A DNA stretch of 64,000 bases from Prunus persica (GCF_000346465.2 NC_034011.1:20129928-20193927), one strand, 5' to 3'; shown: positions 37,801 to 50,364, counted from the first letter of the stretch. A program made the numbers and translations. Notes: generated by a model from the letters alone, not told the origin.

Positions 37801-38023
37801 TACACCCATTGCCATTAGAAATGAAATCAATAGTCCCCCTGAGTTCGGCATACTAGGATAGGAAGAGCTCAGACATTATCAATGATACTGAAGAAAGATT
37901 AGGTGACAATGAGAAATTGCAGCCAAACATAAAGGGCCAGAGAAACTAACCCAATACTATCATATCCAAGCTTTTGTTGAGCTTTACAAGATTCTTGGGT
38001 TGGAGTTTGGAGATCAACAGAAT

Positions 38024-38341
38024 CTCATTCTTCAACTCTTCGATGCCTTGCCCTGAGCTACTACTAGATAGTCATTTTCGAAAAATCGGCCCAGGTGGTG
38101 GGCGCCCAGGAGCTAGGCGGGCAACTAGGAGCTAGGCAGCAGCCTAGGCGGGTTCTTTTTTATAGATGTTGTTTTTCATGGACTCATTCTTCAACTCTTC
38201 GATGCCTTGCCCTGAGCTACTAGATAGTCATTTTCGAAAAATCGGCCTAGCGGCGGGCGCCCAGGAGCTAGGCGGGCGCCTAGGAGCTAGGCGGGTCTTT
38301 ATTATTTTTATTTTTATATAAATAGATATCGTTTTTCTGGA
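38024..38341. repeat. 159-bp tandem repeat with GGCGGGCGCC-type words
   Basis: Two copies starting ctcattcttcaactcttcga at 38024 and 38183. Each contains several gcgcccaggagctaggcggg words and ends gtttttc-tgga. The copies have diverged at several positions. The second copy abuts the phytocyanin fragment. The word is GC-rich against AT-rich flanks. Confidence 0.8.
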
Positions 38342-38348
38342 CTTAGAT

Positions 38349-38736
38349 TTCAACTACCAAAGACTCGGTGATGGTGGTGACCAAGGACGAGTACGAAAAA
38401 TGCCATTCTGCTCATCCCATCTTCTTCTCCAACAATGGTGTGACCACGTTCACATTGCACCGGCCTGGTTTGTTCTATTTCATTAGTGGGGTTTCTGGGC
38501 ACTGCGAGAGAGGCCAGAAGATGATCATCAAGGTCTTGGAACCAGCAAGCCCACCTCAATCTGCTGACCAGAACGAGCAGAAGAATGATGCTGCAATTGC
38601 AATGGCCGCCATCACTTCTGCAACTCTCATGTCTTATTATGTCATTTGTGGGGGTCCTTTTCTTCTAATTGCAGTGATCAGTGATGGTTACTATATTTTT
38701 ATTTTGGTTTGTTTCAGCACGGATACTCCGATTTAG
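38349..38736 (+). pseudogene. Phytocyanin / early nodulin-like protein fragment
   Basis: The open frame encodes the C-terminal two-thirds of a plastocyanin-like domain: VMVVTKDEYEKCHSAHPIFF, then TFTLHRPGLFYFISGVSGHC and ERGQKMIIKVLEP. A Ser/Pro-Gln linker and a hydrophobic tail, the usual GPI-anchor signal, follow. The second half of the copper site (Cys and His around SGHCERGQ) is visible. The signal peptide and first half of the domain, with the first His ligand, are missing. Upstream, TTC AAC TAC CAA (FNYQ of the family) lies in a different frame, indicating a one-base loss. The left side is occupied by the 159-bp repeat. Confidence 0.75.
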
Positions 38737-39936
38737 ATCCGAAACCTCTGTCGGATATGCTATGATACGAGTCGTCAACGGATACAGTCTGTGATGCACG
38801 CACACGTGTATCCGACATTCCGGACACGAATCGGATACTCGTTTAAGAGGTTTTAAGAGGGAAAATAAAGAGGAGATAATCTTGAATTGCTGGTTGAAAA
38901 ATTCGAAGAGTTTGCCAGCCGTAGGTCTACTCTGCACGATCATACTCCAACACTTCTTCTTCTTCTGCTGTATCTTTATCTTATTTTTATGTTATAAATA
39001 TTTTGTTAATATATATTTTTAATTGTCGAATCCTAGTTTTTAGATATTTTCTATATTGCTTTTTGTATTATATTACCGTATTCGTATTTGTGCTTTATAG
39101 GTAAGTTGAGATTAAGAGGAGTGTAGGACTGGAACTGATTGAGATATTAAAAATAAATTTGTTTCAAGTATGATATTTCTATATTGAATTATTATTATTT
39201 TATTATTTTATTATTTTATCATTTTTTTGGGTACATATTTGTTTTAACCTCTTGAACATATTATTTGCATCCATCTGAGTACAAACAAACCATAAACGAG
39301 ATAACTCTCGGAAGTTAGGATTATTGGTTTGAGACTTGGATTTAGGGTTTGGAATACTAAAATAATTTTCCATCATTTGTAAATAATTGAAACCAAATTT
39401 TGAAATAATTTCGGAAAGTGAAAATAATTTTAAAGTCTAATAAATTATTTGAGATAAATAAATAAAATAAATAAGTATTTATTATGAAATTAAGTAATAT
39501 CTTAGTCTTATTTGATTACTTTAATTACGATTTATTTAGTGAATAATTAGTAATTTAAAATTAATTATAACCACTATTAAGAAAGATAGTTTTATCTCCG
39601 GTCATTTGATTACTATAACCACTATCAAGAAACCAAACATGATCATTCTTTTGTTTTGTTCTGATGCTGCTTAACAAGCATAGAACATATTTCCATCACC
39701 TTCCTTTTCTTCAGTGAATGATTTCAATGCGAAATTTCAAACAGATAATTGATATCGTTGGTGTCAAGGGACAAATACATAGCAACAGCAGCAGCACTAA
39801 GACCTTCCAACCTTGGAAAACAAAGCAAACAAATTGTAACCAAATCCGAAACCAACTTTAAACTTCTTTGTCAAAGTAGGTACATATGTAAGATTGTCCA
39901 GTAAGAATGATTGCCTAGGCCTCTACCTGTAAAATA
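38737..39936. other. Gene-free AT-rich stretch with degenerate CGGATAC words
   Basis: At 38718-38840 the words cggatac and gtatccg recur in both orientations (cacggatactccg, cggatatgc, acggatacagtc, cgtgtatccgac, atcggatactcg), suggesting the relic of an inverted-repeat element. The rest is AT-rich with nothing recognised. Confidence 0.45.
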
Positions 39937-40248
39937 GTATAGCCGTGCAGCTATACATTTAAAAAAATTAAAAACTGAGTATAGCCATATGGCTATACGA
40001 TTTTTTTTTTATTATAAAAGAAAGGGACCCCCAGCGATTGGGTGGCACGTTTAAAAACAAGTCTACTTATAAAAAAAGGGCAAAAAAAGGACACAGACTA
40101 TAGCCGGGCGGCTGTACTTTTTTTGCTTAAAAGAAATGGACCCAGCCATTGGACGCCATGTGTCAAAAAAAAAGTATAGCCGCCCGGCTATGCTATTTTT
40201 TCAAAATAAAATAAAATCGTAGTATAGCCTATTTAAAAAGGTCTATAC
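39937..40248. repeat. Cluster of five hairpin-forming tatagcc palindromes
   Basis: Palindromic words at 39937-39956 (gtatagccgtgcagctatac), 39979-39998 (gtatagccatatggctatac, a perfect 20-mer), 40098-40117 (ctatagccgggcggctgtac), 40174-40193 (gtatagccgcccggctatgc) and 40222-40248. Between them a ggacccc-agc-attgg unit occurs twice (about 40024 and 40138). No coding content. Confidence 0.8.
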
Positions 40249-41182
40249 TATTTAAAAGAGGTGGTTCTCCAAAAAAGTGATTCTGGCATATCAAGAATCA
40301 TTCTCAAACGAGTGCTTGCGAATTTAGATTATATTTCAAACTTCAATTAGGGCACGTGCTATTTTCTTAACCAAGAAACTCAATTGTATGATTAGATCGA
40401 AATTAGGTTTGAGTGTAACAACATTAGGTCAAAGTTGAATGCATATGACTAGACCAAAACTTAATTAGTCCAAAATATCTCACGTGTTGAAACGATACTT
40501 GAAGGTACGTATTATCTAGCTAACCTTGCCCTTTTAAGTCTAATTAGAGTTCGTTTGACACATTTAACTTACGTGATTAGACATGTGTGATATTGACACA
40601 TCCAACAATTGAATGATCTAGAACTAATTTGCCATAGAACTTAGGATTCTGACTGTTGGCTAAAGCCGCGACATGGAGTCCCAAGGTGATTATAAATAAC
40701 CAAAGGCTCAATTCCCTCTCTGTTTAGCCTCTATTTGCAATCATAATTTACTTAGTCTAAAACCAAAATTTGCCAACCTTAGTGCTAATTGCTAAAAATG
40801 CATATAAAGTAGGACGCATGAGAGGAGCATAAGCTCGCAAGCCAAGCCTTATAATTTGGCTATGATCTAGATACAGCACACGCATCTGATGTGTCCCATC
40901 AGAAATTTTGATTGTCACGTAAAAATATAATGCACCACCCACAATTTTGTTCAAGGTGGGCTAGCTTTTTGAGAAGGATCTGGCTCCTGTCTTCTTGTGT
41001 GTATGAATTGGAGGGAGTTGCACCCTCTTATATTATACTATAGATTTATTTGGTGTCTTGATTTTTGATCAATAATAGGGGAGCTTTTATAAGGAGGGGA
41101 TTCTGTTAAGGGAGTGTGTATTGAGGGATTCAATCCATTCATACAATAACATAAAGAAATTGTTGAACTTTAACATTTTCAT

Positions 41183-41286
41183 TAGGCGTGTAGTTTAAGT
41201 GGTTAAGAGTATTTACTCATGCATTTGAAGTCTTACATTCAATTTTCCCATCTCTCAATATCGTTTGTACAAAAAAAAAAAAAAAA
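41183..41286 (+). mobile_element. tRNA-derived SINE-like element
   Basis: tagtttaagtgg at 41191-41202 fits a polymerase III A box. A degenerate B box (ttacattcaattt) lies about 40 bp further on. The unit ends in gtac followed by a 15-bp A run. No functional tRNA can be folded. Confidence 0.5.
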
Positions 41287-41718
41287 TTTATTGATCGGAT
41301 GGTTCAAGGTTTAGGAGCTTAAGAATAAGTATGAAATTGCATTCCCATGTTTGATAAGTGCATCCTTACCTAATTCATGGGTAAGAACTTCTCATGTAGG
41401 GGGAATTTCATACCATTGGCTCACTTTGGAAATCTTTTCCCTCCATTTGGGAAAATATTTAATGCAAATTGTTTTTGGACTAACTTACTCCGTAAAACTT
41501 TTAATAATACAAAATCAAAGGTTGTTGGAAAAATAAACAACTTTTCATTTATAATTTCTAACTCATTGGCCCACTCTCCCTCACTACTTGGGCTAAACCA
41601 TAAACCACTCTCTTTTGGTCGGATCACCCCTATGCTGATGTGGACAGAGGTCGAGGCTTAATGATTTTGTAGTAGACTGCATGGCCAAATGAGCCAGTAT
41701 GTTGACTCAGGCTGCTCC

Positions 41719-41753
<35 letters not shown>

Positions 41754-41755
41754 TT
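41719..41755. repeat. (ATTT)n microsatellite
   Basis: About nine uninterrupted attt units. Confidence 0.95.
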
Positions 41756-41774
41756 GTTTTAAGCTCCTACTTGA

Positions 41775-41915
41775 AATTTTGTTGGTTAATTTTTATTTTT
41801 TATTTTTATACAAGTAAAATTTTATTTTAATTTAATCTAAATTATGAGGACGGGGATTCGAACTCGAGTGAAAAGAGGAAAGCACATCTGCTCTAGCTAA
41901 CTTGACTAAACCTAT
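41775..41915 (-). mobile_element. tRNA-derived SINE-like element (minus strand)
   Basis: The minus strand has tagctagagcag (A-box-like, 41888-41899), then gttcgaatccccgtc (a strong B box, 41859-41873), followed by an A/T-rich tail. A full tRNA cloverleaf is not present, so a SINE is the better reading. Confidence 0.6.
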
Positions 41916-42401
41916 GTCTGTTAATTCAAGTTAATTAACATGAGAAAAAGAGAAAGAAATTTGGCAAAATAAAGTGTTATACTATTCAGTTAAAAAACTT
42001 GTTCATTGAGTGGTTGCATGGCTAAGTAAGCTGGAGAAATTAATTGAAATTTTTTAACCTTTAATTATATCAAGTAATTAAATTTTGTCAAGTAAGTAAG
42101 CTTTGGAATATTCACAACATTCCTTGAACATTCCTTTGTAAAACAAAACAGAATCTTCTTGCCTGCAGAGACGAACTTAAATACTAACCAGCCGGCCGTT
42201 GTCATCTTGTAATGAAACTTTTAGTTAAGAAACTCTTGTATACAATTCTTTTTTTTTCTGACTTGCCTCAGGCGTTGACTCTTTCTTCACCTTGTTCATG
42301 TTTAATTAACAACATACATATTGCTGTTAATTAGCCTATAAAAATACACATTATAACTTACAACTTACAAGCATACACTCTCTGATATACACAATCTTAA
42401 A

Positions 42402-43949
42402 ATGGGTTCTAATTCCAAGCCTCATGCTGTTTGCATTCCAGTTCCAACTCAAGGCCATATCAAGGCACATCTTAAACTGGCAAAGATCCTCCACCACAAA
42501 GGCTTTCATATAACCTTTGTCAACACAGAGTTCAACCACAAGAGACTTGTCAAATCTCTAGGACCCAACTCCCTTGACGGCTTGCCCGATTTTCGATTCG
42601 AAACAATCCCGGATGGCCTTCCGGATTCAGATGAAGATGCCACCCAAGACCTGACTTTGCTTTGTGATTCCATCTTGAAAAACTTCTTGGCACCTTTTCT
42701 TGACCTCCTCACAAAACTCAATAATGATGTTACGTCAACTTCCAACAATGCTCCTCCTCCTGTGACTTGCATTGTTTCAGACCCTTTCATGCCATTCACA
42801 ACCCCTGCTGCTGAACAGCTTGGAATTCCTGTCACTCTCTTCTTTACTTTTGCAGCAAGCAGCTTCATGGGCTTCAAGCAATATCCCACTTTGGTGGAAA
42901 AAGGTCTTGCACCTCTCAAAGGTGATATATTTATTTGATTTTTATGGTTTTTTACTCTAGAATTTTCTACACATGCAAATGACACATTCCCTCAATTGAT
43001 TACTTGCGTTTTTGTAGATGAGAGCTTCTTGACAAATGGCTTTCTGGACCAGGTGATAGATTGGGTTCCAGGAATGAAAGGTATTCGTCTAAGGGATCTC
43101 CCAAACAACTTCATAACTACAAATCCCAATGACAGCATTTTCAATGGCATCCTTGAAGTAATTGGAAGACTTCATAAAGCTTCAGCTGTTGTTGTTCATA
43201 CTTTCGATGCATTGGAGCCAGATGTTTTGGATGCTCTCTCATCTATGTCTCCACCTGTATATGCCATTGGCCCTCTCCAATTACTTCTCAATCAAATACC
43301 AGAACACCCTTTGAAGTCTCTTGGGTACAGCCTTTGGAAAGAAGAAACTGAGTGCCTCCAATGGCTAAACTCCACGGTACCAAACTCGGTTGTTTATGTG
43401 AATTTTGGGAGCATAACGGTCATGACACCAAATCAACTTGTCGAGTTTGGTTGGGGACTTGCAAATAGCAAGCTTAATTTCTTCTGGGTAATTAGGCCTG
43501 ATTTGGTTATTGGCGAGTCAGCGATTTTGCCACCGGAGTTTGTGGAGGAAACTAAGGAAAGAAGTCTAATAGCAAGTTGGTGCCCACAAGAGCAAGTCCT
43601 TGACCACCCTTCAGTTGGAGGATTTTTAACACACAACGGTTGGAATTCAACGATTGAGAGCTTGTCTGCAGGAGTTCCTATGTTGTGCTGGCCATTCTTT
43701 GCTGATCAGCAAACAAACTGTCACTATACCTGCAAGGAATGGGGCATTGGGATGGAGATCAACAATGATGTCAAGAGAGATGATGTAGAGAAACTTGTTA
43801 GAGAGTTAATGGAGGGAGAGAAGGGTAAGAAGATTAAGAACAAGGCCATGGAGTGGAAAACACTGGCAGAGGAGGCCACCAGTCTACACGGTTCTTCGTC
43901 CACAAACTTAGACAATTTAGTGAATCAAATGCAATCAAGAAAAAGCTAG
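42402..43949 (+). CDS. UGT85-like UDP-glycosyltransferase, array copy A (intact)
   Basis: Family 1 glycosyltransferase moving glucose from UDP-glucose to a small acceptor, probably cytosolic. UGT85 members include cyanohydrin and iridoid (7-deoxyloganetin) glucosyltransferases; the substrate here is unknown. Exons 42402-42921 and 43018-43949 with a 96-bp phase-1 intron after the LAPLK codons, as in other UGT85 genes; 483 residues. The catalytic His is in PTQGHIKAHLK (the family usually has GHINPML). The C-terminal PSPG box runs from WCPQEQVLDHPSVGGFLTHN to FFADQQTN, with the terminal DQ that contacts glucose. A TATA-like cctataaaaa lies about 70 bp upstream. It is the most divergent of the array copies and shows no lesion. 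Confidence 0.92.
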
Positions 43950-44545
43950 ATGTTCTCTGCAACAAACTTAACAAAATCATGCGCTGCAAGCCTAGAAGTT
44001 ATTGGTTCAATGAACTGGCAACATGTTTACCATCTTCAGTTTTTGTTCAGCTATAAGTTTTAAATTACTGAAATATACAAGATAATATTGAATTGGAAGA
44101 ATACAGAGGAACCAAATATTTTAGCAATGAAAAATTGTAACCAAACATTGTAGCAGTATAAAAAAAGGGTGACAGAATTGAAGATGCCACTAATTATGAG
44201 CCGGCTTTAATTTTGAAGGTAAATGAATCAAATTATCATACACTATCTTCCTGATATTTACATCACCAAGAAACGAAAGTCTAAGTCTAAAGTCTCTTTG
44301 TCTTGATCAAGAAGTTTCCTTCTTGTCTTGATCAACTGAATTTTCTTTGCCACAGATATTTGTAGGCTGGAAAAGTTGACTATCTATCAAAAAGTGGCAA
44401 CCACAATTAATTTTGTGGACTATTAGTGATGTAACAATTTATAACATAATTTTGTCTTGATCAGCTTTCTTCTTTATCTCTGGTTATCTTATATGCATAG
44501 ATAATCTGCATTTGCAAGCACCGCAATACAAACACAAAAGCTAAG

Positions 44546-46120
44546 ATGGGTTCCAAAGAAGTAGCTTCTAAGCCACATGCTGTTTGCATTCCACTTCCTG
44601 TTCAAAGCCATATAAAGGCAATGCTTAAATTTGCAAAGCTCCTCCACCATAGAGGTTTTCATATAACCTTTGTTAACACAGAGTTCAATCACAAGCGCTT
44701 TCTTAAATCTCTAGGACCCAATTCCCTTGATGGCTTGCCTGATTTTCGGTTCGAAGCCATCCTGGATAACCTTCCAGATTCAAATGACGATACCACACAA
44801 GATAGCACTTTGCTTTGCGAGTCCATCAGAAACAATTTTTTGGCCCCTTTTCATGCCCTCCTTGCAAAACTCAACAATGATGCCATAGAAACATCCAGCA
44901 ATCCTCCAGTGACTTGCATAGTTTCAGATGGTCTCATGTCCACGTTCACAATCACAGCTGCTGAAGAAATTGGAGCCCCTATAGTGTTGTTCTACACTAT
45001 AGCTGCCTGCAGCTTCATGGGAATTAAACAATTTCGCGCTGTGGTCGAAAAAGGACTTGCTCCACTCAAAGGTGAAATATATAACTACTAATTGAAGCAA
45101 TTGTTGTTTAACTTAGTTAAATCTTAAATGCTTGTTTCTAAACATGCAAATGAAATGTTTCTTCAATTGAATTTCATTTCTACTATTGCAGATGAGAGCT
45201 GCTTCACAAATGGCTATCTGGACACTGTAATAGATTGGATCCCAGGAATGAGAGATATCCGTTTAAGGGATCTCCCGACCTTCTTGCGAACCACAAATCC
45301 GGATGACCTCAAATTTAACTTCATCATGGAAGCAACCGATAGAGCTCATGAAGCTTCAGCAGTTGTTCTTCATACGTTTGATGCCTTGGAGTCAGATGTT
45401 TTGGAGGCTCTCTCATCTATGTTTCCCTGTGTTTGCACCGTTGGCCCTCTTCAATTGCACCTCAATGAGATACCAGAACACCCTTTGAAAATGGGATACA
45501 GTCTATGGAAAGAAGAAACTGAATGCCTTGAGTGGCTAAACACGAAGGCACCAAACTCAGTTGTCTATGTGAATTTCGGCAGTATAGCAGTCATGACACC
45601 ACAACAGCTTGAGGAGTTTGGATGGGGACTTGAAAATAGCAAGCTTCCATTCTTTTGGGTAATTAGACCTGATCTAGTCATTGGCGAATCTGCTATTTTG
45701 CCGCCTGAGTTTGTGGCTGAAACTAAGGAAAGAAGTCTAATAGCTGGGTGGTGCCCACAAGAGCAAGTCCTTAACCACCCATCAGTTGGAGGATTCCTAA
45801 CGCACAGCGGTTGGAATTCAACGGTTGAGAGCCTTACTTCAGGAGTTCCTATGCTCTGTTGGCCAATCTTCGCAGACCAGCAAATGGACTGTCGCTATGC
45901 TTGCAATGAATGGGGCATTGGCATGGAGGTCAGTAATGATGTGAAGAGGGATGAGGTAGAGAAGCTTGTCAAAGAGTTAATGGAGGGAGAGAAGGGTAAA
46001 AAGATGAAAAATAAGGTCATGGAGTGGAAGAAACTTGCAGAAGAAGCTACTGGTCCACATGGTTCTTCATCCACAAACCTGGACAATTTAGTGAATCAAG
46101 TGCTATTAAGAAAAAGCTAA
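44546..46120 (+). CDS. UGT85-like UDP-glycosyltransferase, array copy B (intact)
   Basis: Paralogue of the preceding gene with the same structure: exons 44546-45071 and 45192-46120, 484 residues. The start region reads [18 protein letters not shown]. The N-terminal motif is [13 protein letters not shown], with Ser replacing the usual Gly before the catalytic His. The PSPG box is WCPQEQVLNHPSVGGFLTHS to IFADQQMD. The C-terminal half is nearly identical to copy C. The upstream 350 bp (from about 44063) shares blocks with the flanks of copies C and D, so the duplicated unit included the promoter. Acceptor unknown. Confidence 0.92.
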
Positions 46121-46279
46121 AGATGTTACCAAAAGAATATTGATGTTAATTATCATTTTCATTGCCATTGTCTCAAATAATCAACTAGCTAGCAATTTGT
46201 ACTCAGGCATGTAAAACCTGCTATATCTAGAAGTTTGTTTTGCTCTAAGATTTTCACTAATTACGCTCAATGATATATG

Positions 46280-46520
46280 TTGTACGAAAACACTCAAAGA
46301 CCTTTTCGTTGATAGACTAGGCAACTACCACACACAAGCCGTACAAAGATAACGTGCACATACAAAGAGCACAAGAATTTATAGAGGTTCGACGTTGTGC
46401 CTATGTCCTCTTTGGTGATCCCCAAGCAATTCACAAATAAGAAAGAGCCCCTTTGTTTACAATGAAGAACCCCCTTTGCTGTCTTACAAACCCTAGCTTT
46501 GTTTTCTCTCAACTTGGTCC
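46280..46520 (-). mobile_element. LTR fragment of an unidentified retroelement
   Basis: On the minus strand this reads like the R/U5 part of a plant LTR: cgtcgaacctctataaattc then ttgtgctctttgtatgtgc. It lies between the end of UGT copy B and the truncated copia element. Exact ends and target duplication not found. Confidence 0.4.
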
Positions 46521-46529
46521 AAACCCAAT

Positions 46530-49500
46530 TTGATGCCCTTGTTTTCTGAACAACGGCTGGCCATGACTAGTTTGCCGGAAACTGCAGTCCTGGTCTCTCA
46601 ATGTCCAAGGGGCTCCCAGATCTTTATCGGTGGCTCTTATCAGATTAAGACAACTGGATCTCATCCGGAGCAGAAGTGCACCCATTATGGTGGAAATAAA
46701 CATACCCGTGCTGGCTGTTACGAATTGATTAGGTATCTTGATTGGTGGGACCACTCCAAAGCTCCCCACAAGAATAAGAGCAAATCACTCAACACATCTG
46801 CTGAATCAGATCCTGTAAATCCTGCTGTTTCGACTACACCCGCTCCAGCATCTGCCTCTGTAGCAACAATAGGTGCCCAATGTTATGTTTTAAATACTTC
46901 ATCAAAGAAACACACATGGATCATTGACACTGGAGCCATTGATTATATGACATTTGATCCTGGACAAATTGCCTCTCATACACTGTCTTTTCAATCGGTG
47001 GTGTCTAATGCTAATGGTATCCCTTCCCCCGTAACTGGAGAGGGTTCACTTTCTCTCTCTGACTCCCTCAGTTTGGATTCTGTGTTGATTGTTCCATCGT
47101 TACATCATAATCTATTGTTAGCTGCCCAAATTACTATAGCTTTGAATTGCATTGTAACCTTTTGGCCTACTCATTGTGTTTTTCAAGACATTCTCAATAA
47201 CAAGACGATTTGTTGTTGTATTAGGAGGGGCAAACTCTACTACATGGACTTGGCATCTAATAATGAAGCCTGAGTCAGTCAAGCTTTCAAGATTGGGGGT
47301 GCTAGTATTGAGAAGCAAACTGCCGAAGTATAGTTATGGCATAGGCGTCTTGGACATGTTTTGTTTGGATATTTACAGAAGTTATTTCCATCCTTATTTA
47401 CCATTTTAGATATTCCAGTTTTAAGTGTGACATTTGTGAACTGGCCAAGAGCCATCGTGTTCATTTTCCCTTAAGTTCAAATAAAAGTTTGGTCCCATTT
47501 TCTCTTATTCATTCTGATGTTTAGGGCCCTGCTAAACTTACCACTCCATTAGGAGCTAGATGATTTGTCATCGTTATAGATGATTGCATACGCATGACCT
47601 AGGTTTCCCTTCTCAAAACTAAAAGGGAAGTCAATTCCAAGTTTCAACAGTTCCATCAAATGGTGGAAATTCAGTTTCATGCAAGAATTCAGGTTCTGCG
47701 TACTCACAATGGTGGAGAATTTCTCAAACATGATCTTAACCAGTTCTTACAAGATCATGGCATCATACATCAACGCTTATGCCCCTGCACTCCCCAACAA
47801 AATGGAGTGGCTAAAAGAAAGAACCGAAATTTATGGAAGTAGTTCGTGCCTTTCTCTTTGATGCCAATATGCCTCGACCTTTTTGGGGAGAAGCCGTTCT
47901 CTCTGCATCATACCTCATAATCGGATTCCCTCAAGTATCCTAAATTCCAAACACCACTTCAAACACTTCATCACCATATCCAAATGCCTCCCACCCCAAA
48001 CTTGGAACCCCGGATCTTTGGCTGTGTTGTATTTGTCCACATACATGATCACCAACAAAGCAAGCCGAGAAGTGTGTTTTCATTGGCTATGCACCTCATC
48101 AGAAAGGATATTGGTGTTATCATCCTTCTAGTCAGAAGGTTTATACCTCATGTTGTGTTTCGGGAATACAACACATATTTTTCAGCCGCACAGGAAGAGA
48201 ATTGAGAATCGATCGACCCTTAAATTCTCGATTTTTTCCCCAAGATGCCATTATGCTTCAAAACGACCGGTCGCCAGTGGAAAGTGATCGGTTGCCCCCC
48301 CTTAGTTCTTCAAATGAGGAGAATCTGCTTCAAAACGATCGGTTGCTAGTGGAAAGCTATCGGTCACCCTCTTTTAGTTCTTCGAACACGGAGAACCTGC
48401 TTCAAAACGACTAGTTGCCAGAAGACATCGACCAATAGCCAGAGAAAAACGATCAGTTGTCTCAACGCTGTCAAAATCAGGAGGAGGAAATTGAACCGTT
48501 TTATGAGATTTTGCCCGCTTAAGCTCCAGTACCACACCAATCACCTATTGAGGAAGTCATTCAGGTAACATCTTTTCCTGAAATTGATAACTCTAATGAA
48601 ATATCCCATGATGATTTGATTTCAGATGGCACAGAGCCTACATATCAACTTTTAAGAAAGGAAGAACTATGGAAAACCTCGAGTACAATACGAAGCAGAT
48701 CTTAAAGCCAAAGGGAAATACCACATTAATAATTATATATCTCTAAGCAGATTATCAAAGGCGCGTGTGCACTTTGTGAAGCAGTTGGCTGACATATCTA
48801 ACCCCAACAATGTGACTGAAGCACTAGAAGACCTATAATGGAAAGAAGTCATGAATGAAGAAATGCGAGACCCTTCAAAAGAATGTCACATGGAAACTCG
48901 TGCCCTTACCTCATGGAAAGAAGACAATAGGATGCAGGTGGAATTAGACTGTGAAACTCAAAGCAGATGGATCCATGGAAAGATATAAAGCTAGATTGGT
49001 GGCGAAAGGGTACACACCAAAGATGTGGGATAGACTACCAAGAGACCTTTGCCCCAGTAGCCAAGATTAACACTATCAGAGTCCTATTGTCTCTAGTAGC
49101 AAATCTTAATTGGCAATTACATCAGTTTGATGTCAAAAAATGCATTCTTATTTGGAGACTTGGAAGAAGAAGTATATATGGACCTACCACCAGGATGTAA
49201 TTTAGCTTATGACAAGAAGAATCACATTTGCAAGCTCAGAAATTTGAGATGAAGGATTTAGGTGATTTGAAGTACTTTCTTGGAATTGAAGTAGCAAGGA
49301 CAAAAACTGATATATTTCTATCTCAAAGGAAGTATATAATGGATTTACTCACTGAAACATGAATGCTTGGGTGTAAGCTGGCTAACACACCTATTGAGAT
49401 GAATCACAAGTTGTGTGAAGACATGGATGAAGAACCAACCAATAAGGAACAGTATCAACGCTTTGTTGGAAGGTTGATATATTTAGCACACACAAGACCA

Positions 49501-50364
49501 TAAATTGCATATGCTATGAGTGCGGTTAGTCAGTTTATGCATTCACTCAGTGTTTCTCATAGGAATGCAGTTGATCGGATCTTAAGATACTTAAAGTTAG
49601 CCCCTGGGAAGGGATTAGTGTTCTCAAAAAATGGAGATCTTAAAGTTGTTGGATATACAGATGTTGATTGGGCTGGGTCCATTACAGATAGACGCTCTAC
49701 TTTTGTTTACTTTACATTCGTGGAAGGTAACCTAGTCACTTGGCAGGGTAAAAAATAAAATGTGGTTTCTCGGTCTAGTACAGAAGCAGAGTATAGAGGA
49801 ATGGTTCAAGGAGTTTGTGAATTATTGTGGATTAGAAGACTCTTGATAGAATTGGGCTTCAAACCAGAAAAGCCAATGGAGTTGCATCGTGACAACAAGT
49901 CAGCTATCGATATTGCTCATAATCCAGTTCAACATGATCGAACCAAACATGTTGAGGTGGATAGACATTTCATCAAAGAAAAAATTGAGAATAAGATCAT
50001 CCGCCTCCCATTCATAAAATTAGAAGATCAACTGGCAGATGTCTTAACAAAAACTGTTTGTGGAAGAGTATTTTATAAATCACTTACCAAGTTGGGCATT
50101 AGTGACGTATATGCACCAACTTGAGGAGGAGTGTTGGCGCAAGTCTCCTAATTAAATAAGGAGATCTATTTCCTTGATTAATTTAGGGATTTACCTTCTT
50201 ATTTTATATAATTGACAAATCATTGTATAATTAGAAGATACTATCCTACTTGATTACTATATCTATTTCCTTATAAGGCACTTATATAAACTCCTATATA
50301 AACCTCCTTATGGAGAAGAATACAACTTAACATAAAGTATTCAAACCATATTCATATTTTAGCA
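46530..50364 (+). mobile_element. Ty1/copia retrotransposon, 5'-truncated and decayed
   Basis: Plus-strand gag-pol remains in family order: a zinc knuckle with its second Cys changed to Tyr (CTHYGGNKHTRAGC); protease WIIDTGAIDYMTF (normally DSGASDHM); integrase end with NGGEF and TPQQNGVAKRKN; reverse transcriptase pieces around ARLVAKG, QETFAPVAKINTIRVLLSLV and [15 protein letters not shown]; and RNase H with SRSSTEAEYRGMVQG. Many stops and frameshifts break these. A polypurine tract (ttgaggaggag, 50121-50131) precedes the 3' LTR. No matching 5' LTR is found, so the left end and most of gag are lost. It separates UGT copies B and C. Confidence 0.88.
50132..50364 (+). repeat. 3' LTR of the copia element
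   Basis: Begins tgttggcgcaag directly after the polypurine tract. The end is put at agca (50364) on the TG...CA rule and on the reappearance of UGT-flanking sequence by about 50399. The right edge is less sure. Confidence 0.65.

Noticed and set aside
41842..41900. Possible tRNA gene on the minus strand
   Set aside because: A and B boxes are present but no acceptor stem or anticodon loop folds; it fits a tRNA-derived SINE.
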